A stretch of DNA of 64,000 bases from a virus, in IMG/VR virus record IMGVR_UViG_3300017528_000567, positions 186,001 through 250,000 of that record. One strand, 5' to 3'. Below the pieces are notes generated by a model that had not been told where the DNA came from, searched no databases, and worked only from the letters and a program-made list of their open reading frames with translations. Below, in pieces: positions 49,296 through 56,719 of the stretch. Position numbers and translations under genes: made by a program. Positions within the stretch are counted from its first letter, which is position 1, and each line of letters starts with the position of its first letter.

Positions 49296-49871
49296 ATGGC
49301 TAGCGCACTCCCAACCCCCAAGCTGACTCCGGCAGAGTTCATCGAATGGGAGAAGACGCAGCTAGACAGGCATGAGTTTGTTGGCGGTGAAGTCTTCGCA
49401 ATGGCCGGTGCTTCCCCGCGCCACAACAAACTCGCCTCTAACCTGCACTCTGTTCTAGGGCGTCTTCTCCGGGGCACGCCGTGCGATGCGTTAGAATCGA
49501 ATCAACGGGTCTGCGTAGAGACTGAGTCAGGTTACGTCTACCCAGACATGAGCATCGTGTGCGGAGAGCCTAATTTTGACGAGGTCGGCCAGGCCCTCTT
49601 GAACCCGACGGTGCTTGTGGAAATCCTGTCCAAGGGCACCGAGGCTTTTGACCGAGGCGACAAGTTCCGCCTCTACCGGGCTCGCCCGTCCCTTCTTGAC
49701 TACCTTCTGGTGTCGCAGCGTGCGGCGCTGATCGAGCATTTTCAGCGCCGCGATTCCACCTGGGTGCTTGTTGAAGCTGGCGCTGAAGCCAAGGTTACTC
49801 TGGCAAACGGGACCAGTTTCTCAGTCGACGAAGTCTATGAAGGCGCGTGGCGCTTCCCGGGCGACGACTGA
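49296..49871 (+). CDS. Uma2 (DUF820)-family putative nuclease
   Basis: A 191-residue protein from ATG 49296. The Uma2 pattern is clear: LDRHEFVGGEVFAMAGASP, HNKLASNLHSVLGRLLRG, VYPDMSIVCGEP with the catalytic aspartate, LVEILSKGTEAFDRGDKFRLY, with the glutamate in VEIL and the lysine in DKF (PD-(D/E)xK). The function of the family is unclear though it is widespread in cyanobacteria and environmental bacteria. Plus-strand gene among minus-strand genes, with a short leader from a TATCCT box, so it may be a late acquisition. Confidence 0.8.
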   Translation: MASALPTPKLTPAEFIEWEKTQLDRHEFVGGEVFAMAGASPRHNKLASNLHSVLGRLLRGTPCDALESNQRVCVETESGYVYPDMSIVCGEPNFDEVGQALLNPTVLVEILSKGTEAFDRGDKFRLYRARPSLLDYLLVSQRAALIEHFQRRDSTWVLVEAGAEAKVTLANGTSFSVDEVYEGAWRFPGDD

Positions 49872-49883
49872 AAAGGAGCCGGG

Positions 49884-51482
49884 TCATAGCCCCGCGAGCT
49901 CCTCAAAGAGGTCGGGCTCACGAGTCGTGCGAAGCACCGCAACCTGATGCGACTCCGGGTCGCGCTCGATGCCAATGAACCGGCAGCCCTCCTCGAGCGC
50001 CGCCAAGCATGTGGTGCCGCTTCCGCAATACGGGTCCAGGACCGTGCCGCCCTTGGGCGTGACGAGCCTGACCAGCCAACGCATCACAGCGAGCGGCTTC
50101 ACCGTCGGGTGCTTGTTGGTCCCCTTCGGCAGCCCGCGATCGCGCTCGGCCTTGCTGACCTTGGCTGAATAGAAGAACGGGGCGTCGGGCTCGAACTGTC
50201 CGAAGAAGCGAGAGGCACCTCCGGTATCGCCGAAGCCACCCGCAGTTGCCACGGGATTCGAACCACTGAAGCCGCCTTCATATGAGACAGCTCCAGCGAA
50301 TTTACCTCCGCTCTTCCCACCCAGCGATGTCGACACCCCACTCTGCTCATCCAGGGTCTTTACGGGGCAACCGTCAGCGCATTCGTAGACAGGTACTTCA
50401 GCGGCGTCGGTTTCAAACTGGCTGAAGAAGCGGGAGGCCCCTCCAGCATCCGAGTAGCCTTGCGACGTCCGCGCGTATTCTCGGCCCTTGGCTACGTTTG
50501 TCTCGCACGCCGAGTTGTTTCGAATCCCCGGAGCCCCACCCGCCGGCCCACTCTGCGCATCCAGAGTCTTGACCGGACACCCGACTTCGCATTCATAGAC
50601 AGGCACCTCCTCCATGCCGTCCGCGTCGCCCGTCTGCTCCGACGTGTAGGCGTGGCCGGCACCCTCACCGAAGGGCTTCATCCCGTCGTCGAAACGGTTG
50701 ATGACGGGCGCTGGCAAACGCTTGGTCCCGGTGATTTTGCAATCGGCTGCGTGAGTAAGCAGGAGGTTGGCGGGCCATCGACCGTGATTGTGAACCACGG
50801 TTTCAGTCCCTTGAGTCATGCCGCCAGTCTGCTTCGACCCCGGCCCACTAGTGCGCTCCGCTCTAGGTTTTGAGCTATTGGTGCGGGTCTGGACACCAAC
50901 GCGACAAGCATCGATGTTCATCGCCCCAGTGTCAGTCGCGAGCACTTGCTTGGCGACCGTCGACTCAGCGAGCGGCTTACGAAAAATCAGCGCCGGCTCC
51001 CAACTAGGCTTGAGCGCCGTGGCCCAGCCCTCCCAAGAGGAAGCTTCCTCAGCACTGAGCCCAGCCTTCTCAAGTGCTTTTTGAACAGATAGCGCTTTGG
51101 GAAAACCAGACCCGTTCAACCACTGAAAACACTGGACCCCGAACTGACTCGCGATCGTGTCGCGACACTCGAAACCCGCAGCGCGGATCCCGATCGAGAT
51201 CAGATCGAAAGTACGCGTTCCGCCGAATGAGACCAGGTGCCCACCAGGCTTCAGAACACGGAGGCACTCACGCCAAACCGAGATCGGCGGGATGCTCCAA
51301 TCACGACCCATGAAGTCGCCCGACGTATCGAGCTCCCCGCCCTGCAGGTACGCGATGATCTCGTCCGCGGTCGGCTCTCTCGTGCCTAGCCCATAGGGCG
51401 GGTCGGTCACGACCGAGTGCACCGACTCATCCGGCAACGTCTTAAGAACGTCCAGGCAGTCGCCAAGCAGGATCTGGTTCAC
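49884..51482 (-). CDS. DNA methyltransferase (N6-adenine or N4-cytosine type)
   Basis: A 532-residue protein. The catalytic motif TDPPYGLGT is near residue 26 and the SAM motif LDPYCGSGTTCLAAL near 482, with HPTVKPLAVMRWL before it. This order is a beta-class enzyme. Between the two there is a large insert with a duplicated segment: EVPVYECxxGCPVKTLD appears twice and so does GGASRFFxQFExDA. The cysteines in the duplicate may bind zinc or form an extra target-recognition region. It lies next to the MT-A70 enzyme in the same accessory region. Confidence 0.88.
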   Translation of the reverse strand: MNQILLGDCLDVLKTLPDESVHSVVTDPPYGLGTREPTADEIIAYLQGGELDTSGDFMGRDWSIPPISVWRECLRVLKPGGHLVSFGGTRTFDLISIGIRAAGFECRDTIASQFGVQCFQWLNGSGFPKALSVQKALEKAGLSAEEASSWEGWATALKPSWEPALIFRKPLAESTVAKQVLATDTGAMNIDACRVGVQTRTNSSKPRAERTSGPGSKQTGGMTQGTETVVHNHGRWPANLLLTHAADCKITGTKRLPAPVINRFDDGMKPFGEGAGHAYTSEQTGDADGMEEVPVYECEVGCPVKTLDAQSGPAGGAPGIRNNSACETNVAKGREYARTSQGYSDAGGASRFFSQFETDAAEVPVYECADGCPVKTLDEQSGVSTSLGGKSGGKFAGAVSYEGGFSGSNPVATAGGFGDTGGASRFFGQFEPDAPFFYSAKVSKAERDRGLPKGTNKHPTVKPLAVMRWLVRLVTPKGGTVLDPYCGSGTTCLAALEEGCRFIGIERDPESHQVAVLRTTREPDLFEELAGL

Positions 51483-51490
51483 CCGTGGGG

Positions 51491-53281
51491 CTACACCACT
51501 GCCACAAGGAAGCGGTGCGCGACGCGCTCAACCACGTTACCCCGGCGATGAGCGCCCGGCTTGGACAACACCGACCGGAACGATTCCATCTGGTCTCGCG
51601 TGATGTCGTAGTTCAGCACGTAGTGCGCGAACACTTCGGCGAAGGCTTCATCGATGTCGCTCTTCCCGTAGTCAGACACTGCCTCAACCGGCGCTGGGTT
51701 GTCGAAGTAACTTTGCTGCCAAGCCTTGGACTTGGGGTCAAGTTTAGCTTCCGCTTCCGCGTTGTGGACCTTGAGCGCGAGGTCAAGGGTCGCCATGGCA
51801 TTATCGACCAACTGCTTGAGCAGAACTCTCGCGGTAGTGACCCACTGATCTCGTTGCGCGGGCCTCACCTTGGAGAGGTCGTCGGCATGCCACCTGACGC
51901 TGACCCCCTCGCTCCAGGTGGCTCTATTCAACTTCTCAACATCCGGGTTCTTGAAGGCGTCGCGCAAGCCGCGGACCCCAGACAGAGCGTCGGTTATGTC
52001 CGACGAAAGATCTCGAATCTGTTTCCTGTGCCCATCTTCCTCCTCGGGAGTCGAGACACCTGTCGCTACTGCAGAGACCAGCGCTAGAATAGCACGCTCT
52101 GCAGTCCGTATCAGGTACTTGGGCTTACTGAGATGGTTCTCGCTGTAGAGCGCGACGTCCTTCGGAGCGTTGGCGGGCCGTGGAACAGTTCGAGCTTTCA
52201 CCAACTCGGAGAACCGATGGCGCTGCTCGGGCCGCATCTGCTTGAACCAGTAGCGGTGACCAAGTTCGTGTACAACCAGCTCAACAATGAACGTGCTCGG
52301 CCGAGAGTAGATCCGGACCGTGTCCGGACCAATGAAGTAATGGCCTCCAACGCCGCCACCCGTGTTCTGGTTCGCACCGCCGCAATCATTGCACTTGATG
52401 AACGTGGTCCCGTACCACGCGCTCTCCAGACCTCGGATCTTGAGCCGTGCGTGTGCCTCCCTCAGGTAGCCGATATATTCGCGGACCTCTTTGTCGATGA
52501 CGGTCGAGTCGTCCACCACGATCTTCATGCCGAGCAGGTCGAAGTTCCGATACGCGGTTGTCAGCCCTTGCCCGTAGTTCTCCTCGAAGATCTCGCGCGT
52601 CTTCTCGAACCACTCCAGCGGGCTCCAGTCGAGCTTGCTCTTCTTCGCAGCCTTGCCGGCCGCGGCATAGAAACCGACCCGCGTGAGAAACTCCCACTTG
52701 ACGCGCCACTCACTGTCAGAGTCACCCATGATGGACGCGATCTCAACGGGCGTCGCCTTCTTGACGGTCTTCTGCGCAAGCTTATCAAGGACGGTCTGAT
52801 CGACAGTCCACTCATACTTGATGAGGTCCGCAATGGTCGGGCAAGCCTTCTCCATTCTCGACGTGACCTCAGACCACCCAAACTGTTTCAAGGATCGGAC
52901 AGGGTCCCGCTGCTCGTCAGAGCCGTAGTACTGCGACGACAGCTCACCCTGTCTTCTGTGCTTGGCCGCCACCGCCTCAAGATACTCTATGGCAAAGTCG
53001 ACCGCTCGCTTGATCACGAGACGGGCCTGGTCGTTGCTAATCATGGCATCGAACTCGGACTGAAACTTCCTGAAGTACGAGACCAGCCGATCTTCGATGA
53101 CCCACCCCCAAGCCCGAGCGCTCTCGTGATGTGGGGTCTTCAAGAGTGCCTTCAGCTCGGCCAGCTTGGTCGCAAACCATTTCTTGGGCACAACCTCATC
53201 GGCCGCCAAACGGAAGCGCTCTGCCACCCGGAGAGCAGGACTATCAGCTACGTGAATCAGGCTCGACGATGACCGCGCCAT
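51491..53281 (-). CDS. Large HELGH zinc metalloprotease-like protein
   Basis: Start at ATG 53281 (MARSSSSLIHVADSP). The product is 596 residues. The zinc site is VELVVHELGHRYW near residue 340, and near the C-terminus SDIDEAFAEVFAHYVLN supplies a possible third ligand. A CxxC segment (IKCNDCGGANQ) lies ahead of the site. The N-terminus (VADSPALRVAERFRLA) and C-terminus (VVERVAHRFLVAVV) both carry the RVAxRF motif. No signal peptide. Perhaps a virion-associated or maturation protease. Confidence 0.7.
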   Translation of the reverse strand: MARSSSSLIHVADSPALRVAERFRLAADEVVPKKWFATKLAELKALLKTPHHESARAWGWVIEDRLVSYFRKFQSEFDAMISNDQARLVIKRAVDFAIEYLEAVAAKHRRQGELSSQYYGSDEQRDPVRSLKQFGWSEVTSRMEKACPTIADLIKYEWTVDQTVLDKLAQKTVKKATPVEIASIMGDSDSEWRVKWEFLTRVGFYAAAGKAAKKSKLDWSPLEWFEKTREIFEENYGQGLTTAYRNFDLLGMKIVVDDSTVIDKEVREYIGYLREAHARLKIRGLESAWYGTTFIKCNDCGGANQNTGGGVGGHYFIGPDTVRIYSRPSTFIVELVVHELGHRYWFKQMRPEQRHRFSELVKARTVPRPANAPKDVALYSENHLSKPKYLIRTAERAILALVSAVATGVSTPEEEDGHRKQIRDLSSDITDALSGVRGLRDAFKNPDVEKLNRATWSEGVSVRWHADDLSKVRPAQRDQWVTTARVLLKQLVDNAMATLDLALKVHNAEAEAKLDPKSKAWQQSYFDNPAPVEAVSDYGKSDIDEAFAEVFAHYVLNYDITRDQMESFRSVLSKPGAHRRGNVVERVAHRFLVAVV

Positions 53282-53283
53282 AA

Positions 53284-54117
53284 CTATTCCGCCGCGTCCT
53301 CCAGCTCCTCGACCATCGCCGGATACTCGCCCTTGATCGCTTGGAAGATGAGCTTCTTGTATCGGACCCAAGCCGTCGCCGTTAGCGGGCCGCCCGACGC
53401 ATTCGTCGCATGGTCCAGCATCGACGGCTTCCCCCGTGCAGGGTTACCAAGGATCTCAACATCGCTAAAGCCTTCCATCAAGAGCCGAACGTACTGCTCG
53501 GCCGACGGGTGAATGCGACGGAGCTTCGCTTTCATCTCGGGAGAGTCTAGGACGGTTTCCTCGTCCCCTGGCTCCATGCCTTGGCTCGGAGAGCGATCGA
53601 GGAACCCAGGCCCTTCATCTTCATCATCACGCCGCAGAGTCGACTCACCGAGCTCGAACCGCTTCCGCCGCAGAAGGTTGATCCCGTCGTTGTACAGACT
53701 GCGCATGACGTAGGCCTCAGCCTGCCGGAGCGAAGTGCCGGCTTTGATGTACTGGTCCGCCTTCCCCATGAACTTCACCAGGAACGCGCTCAGGATGTCC
53801 TCGACGATCTCTGGCTTGTGGTACTTGCGCATCAGCGACAAGAACGCCTTCTTGCCGAACTCGCGGCCGTAGGCCGCCGGCAAGCGGTTCACGGAATGCT
53901 GCGCGATCCACTCACTCGCGGGCTTCCCATTGATCGCCGGCATCCCCTCGACCCCGTTCTCAACGAACAGGCCGTACATGGCGACGCCGAAAGCGTCGGT
54001 TGTGCTACTGGCTAGTCGGCATACGACCTGTGCGAAGCGCTCCCATAAAGGGAGGGAGGCCCAAATCATGCGCCGGATCTGTGCGGCGGTCCTAATCAGC
54101 TGTGCGACGCGTTCCAT
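53284..54117 (-). CDS. Sigma-factor-like protein A
   Basis: A 277-residue protein. The middle (about residues 100-155) has a helical region like sigma region 2: KPEIVEDILSAFLVKFMG then AYVMRSLYNDGINLLRRKRF. The C-terminal part holds DDEDEGPGFLDRSPS and a helical end. The similarity to sigma-70 region 2 is by pattern. Preceded by an RVAQ-like N-terminus (MERVAQLIRTAAQ). Adjacent to a second such gene, 29 bases away. A phage-specific transcription role is a hypothesis. Confidence 0.55.
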   Translation of the reverse strand: MERVAQLIRTAAQIRRMIWASLPLWERFAQVVCRLASSTTDAFGVAMYGLFVENGVEGMPAINGKPASEWIAQHSVNRLPAAYGREFGKKAFLSLMRKYHKPEIVEDILSAFLVKFMGKADQYIKAGTSLRQAEAYVMRSLYNDGINLLRRKRFELGESTLRRDDEDEGPGFLDRSPSQGMEPGDEETVLDSPEMKAKLRRIHPSAEQYVRLLMEGFSDVEILGNPARGKPSMLDHATNASGGPLTATAWVRYKKLIFQAIKGEYPAMVEELEDAAE

Positions 54118-54146
54118 TACCCCTGCAGGGGCACAAAAGCACTAAC

Positions 54147-55112
54147 TCACCCCTCAGCGGCTTCATCGCTTTCGATCACGTCGTCAGCGGGCAAGCCCCC
54201 GCCCAGCTGGATGGATCTGATCACAGACTTGCGCACTCGTATTGGGAAGCCGGCGCCCCTGAGCGCCTGCGGTAGCGTCGCCCCCTCTTGAAGTTGGGCG
54301 AAGACCCGCTCTTCAGCAGTGCCGTCTGGTGGGACTCCAAACGCCACGAGGCACGATTGAAGGGTCTCAGCGAGCAGAGCTCGAGCCTCGCTCAAAGCGA
54401 TCTTCACCTCGGGGGGCGCTTGCCTCACCTCCTCCAAGGTATCCTCCCAAGGGATCGCGTCCCCCTCCTGCCCGCGAAGCGCTTGGGGTCGCTCCTTGTG
54501 GCGTCGCTTGAGGGTGCGACAGAAATTCGCGTAGTGATTGAGGACTGCCGTGGTCAAGTAATTTTTGAACTGGCTCTGGGTCGCTCGCGGCTCAGGGATC
54601 TTTGCATTCCCCTCGGGGCGACTCATCCCATAGATGCCGCCATCTTTTACATCCAGCCCCCAGACCTTAAACGGGTAACGAAGCTTCCCCTTGATGATCT
54701 CACCCCATGTGAGCGCGATCACATCTTCATAGGCAAAGCATGCGTCCTTGGCCGTGAGCCAATCGACCCCTCGAATCCTGAAGTCCGCTATGTTCACCGG
54801 CGTTGGCATCCACACCCGGCATTTGCCGGTGTGGTACGCCTTTGCCGCCTGAACCCATTGAAACCAGCTCACCCCAAGAAGGTCACAAGCTCCGATCGCT
54901 GTGAGCACCTTTGGTGTTTGCTTTTGAAGGTGAGCCTCAAATCGCTCTAAGAGGCGGGCTTCCAAGATTTTCACCCACACGTAGCTGTGAAGATCCTCGA
55001 AGTTACTCTCCACTTGGTTTGATCGCTGAAGAAGCTTTTTGATGTGTGATCCATACAGCCTTTGAAGCTCTGGGTAAGAACTCGGGACGATGAATCGCTC
55101 GGACGACATCAT
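54147..55112 (-). CDS. Sigma-factor-like protein B
   Basis: A 321-residue protein with RFIVPSSYPELQRLYGSHIKK at the start and NFEDLHSYVWVKILEARL near residue 38, resembling sigma region 2 core-binding helices. Near residue 183 SQFKNYLTTAVLNHYANFCR and KRRHKERP are similar to the DNA-binding basic helices. The C-terminal part has a helix-turn-helix-like VFAQLQEGATLPQALRGAG. It faces the long noncoding region at 55113-55890. The call is by pattern only. Confidence 0.5.
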   Translation of the reverse strand: MMSSERFIVPSSYPELQRLYGSHIKKLLQRSNQVESNFEDLHSYVWVKILEARLLERFEAHLQKQTPKVLTAIGACDLLGVSWFQWVQAAKAYHTGKCRVWMPTPVNIADFRIRGVDWLTAKDACFAYEDVIALTWGEIIKGKLRYPFKVWGLDVKDGGIYGMSRPEGNAKIPEPRATQSQFKNYLTTAVLNHYANFCRTLKRRHKERPQALRGQEGDAIPWEDTLEEVRQAPPEVKIALSEARALLAETLQSCLVAFGVPPDGTAEERVFAQLQEGATLPQALRGAGFPIRVRKSVIRSIQLGGGLPADDVIESDEAAEG

Positions 55113-55890
55113 AGCTTTCTCTAAGAACGTCGATTGACTCAGCTCAGCTGACTCAAACTCGGGCGAATCGGTCTCTGGGAAACATCTCTACGAAGTCGAG
55201 TGAAGTGTGTCAACGAAGACCTGAACGAAGTGGATCACTCGTGTGACCAAAAGGATGACTGTGAATGTTTTGTGTTTAGCGGGAGGGAGCAGGTGAACTC
55301 ATTGAAGCTGTTTCTCTCGGTGTCGGATGATTTGGTTGAGTCGATTGTGTCGGTTGATTTGAAGGAGTAGCGGGAGCCGGTCTTCTTATCGTGAGTTGAG
55401 AACGCGTTGCTTCTTGAGCTGGTTGATTTGGTTGAAGTAAATCATGGGTTGATGGAGGAGTTGAAAGAGAGGTAGTTCTGAGATGAGCGGTGGGACTGGG
55501 ATTTTGAGTAACTCCAACTTCAGCTAACCCTAGAGTGGAAAAGAACTAAAGATCTCTTCTGTCTAAGGGGAAAGTCTTATCTCTTAGGGATACGTTCAGA
55601 CTCTCTCAGCCTACTTAGCTGGGATACCCTGTCTCTGGGGAAGAACGATCCCCTGGGTACCCATAACCATCGAACACCTTGTAGTGCTTATCTACTCTGG
55701 CGGTGTTCGAAGCATCCGACCCTCGTAAGCGTCGGTTGGAGCAACGAGGCCTTTCCTCTCAGATCCCGAGTAAGCTCTCAGGTTGATGGGGTCACCGCGG
55801 TGACCAAGGGGCTTAGGACCTAGACCCGTGCGGCCACGGGTTATCATCCCCGTACACCGTGGGGCGGCGCCCTGGTGTACTAATTCGACC
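55113..55890. other. Long gene-poor region of about 780 bases
   Basis: No reading frame over 60 residues is convincing. The plus strand is rich in G and T from 55230 to 55490, with short repeats such as GGTTGATTTG. A 25-codon frame (GTG 55293 to 55370) has a perfect GGGAGG site and no other support. A hairpin GGGGAAGAACGATCCCC is at about 55638. It might hold an origin, a promoter region or a regulatory RNA. I see no clear box. Confidence 0.4.
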
Positions 55891-56187
55891 ATGACCCCTG
55901 CTTTTTTGACCCTCTCGGATGTCTTGGGAGAGCCCAAGGTACGCATGGATTTGCCACTGCTTAGGCTAGGGGACAGGCTGGAACTACGATTCAACCTTCA
56001 ACGGCGAAACTCTGGTCGGACCGAAGAACTCTGTGTGTCCGGCGAGTACAAGGTGATTTCTTTGGTAGTCGACACGACTCGAGGCGCACCGCGGCAACTC
56101 GTTCACGTGTCTGCCACCGGCGTAGCACCCGGGTGGAGGTCTATCAAGAATCCGCCACCGTCACGCTTCCCGCTTCATGGCCTCTAG
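55891..56187 (+). CDS. Small phage hypothetical protein
   Basis: A 98-residue protein from ATG 55891 (MTPAFLTLSDVLGEPKVRMD). The sequence has PLLRLGDRLELRFNLQRRNSG, then LVVDTTRGAPRQLVHVSATG, which looks like a conserved phage family with a beta-rich fold. It overlaps the end of the next gene by 27 bases. On the minus strand a 100-residue frame covers the same place; I treat it as a shadow. Confidence 0.65.
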   Translation: MTPAFLTLSDVLGEPKVRMDLPLLRLGDRLELRFNLQRRNSGRTEELCVSGEYKVISLVVDTTRGAPRQLVHVSATGVAPGWRSIKNPPPSRFPLHGL

Positions 56188-56592
56188 GTAACGCCAAAGG
56201 ACTGCCCTAGCGGAAGCTGTGACTACGGGGGAAAACTTCTTGAGCTTTTTCCACCGGCGCTTCGGTGAAGGCTCGGGCACCTTCATGGGCTTGACCTCGG
56301 GCACCTCGACGACGGGCTCGGTGAGCTTGAACGGCTTCTTTTCGTCCTGGGGGTGGATCGGGGCTGGGGGTGACTTGCGTGGCACCTCTGGCTTATCGGG
56401 CTTCCTGGGGCGTCTGGGAGGCTTTGCTTTGCCTCGCCAGCGTGGGTCGCCCGCCCGGTCCTTCGGAACCTTGCCGAAGTCACTCGGGTTCTCCTTGAGC
56501 GTCTCGGGCAAGACGTAGACCGTGCGCCCCGTATCCTTGTTTTTGACCGGGACGCCTTTGGTGCGTTTTTTGTATGCCTGCTTGGGGCTCAC
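56161..56592 (-). CDS. Basic proline-rich protein
   Basis: A 143-residue protein starting MSPKQAYKKRTKGVPVKNKD. The first 45 residues (GRTVYVLPETLKENPSDFGK) look folded, and the rest is basic and proline-rich (PKPPRRPRKPDKPEVPRKS) ending in a helical segment (ARAVLWRYLEAMKRE). Probably nucleic-acid binding or virion-associated. No family recognised. Confidence 0.6.
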   Translation of the reverse strand: MSPKQAYKKRTKGVPVKNKDTGRTVYVLPETLKENPSDFGKVPKDRAGDPRWRGKAKPPRRPRKPDKPEVPRKSPPAPIHPQDEKKPFKLTEPVVEVPEVKPMKVPEPSPKRRWKKLKKFSPVVTASARAVLWRYLEAMKREA

Positions 56593-56670
56593 GCTTGAGG
56601 GATCCGAACGAAGGATCCGTCAACGCCGAGTCGCGTTTGGGCACGTCGAGCTCGACGGTCTCCAAACGCA

Positions 56671-56705
56671 ATCAGGGCGGGACGCATAGCGCGCCCCGCC
56701 CTGAT
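56671..56705. terminator. Bidirectional-type terminator hairpin
   Basis: ATCAGGGCGGG ... CCCGCCCTGAT. It follows the stop of the helicase gene at 56720 by 15 bases. The U-tract is weak, so termination strength is uncertain. Confidence 0.55.
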
Positions 56706-56719
56706 CGATTCAACGCCTG

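Noticed and set aside
55692-55994. A 100-residue minus-strand frame
   Set aside because: It lies opposite the better-supported plus-strand gene 55891-56187, and its N-terminal half mirrors that gene; no ribosome site was seen.
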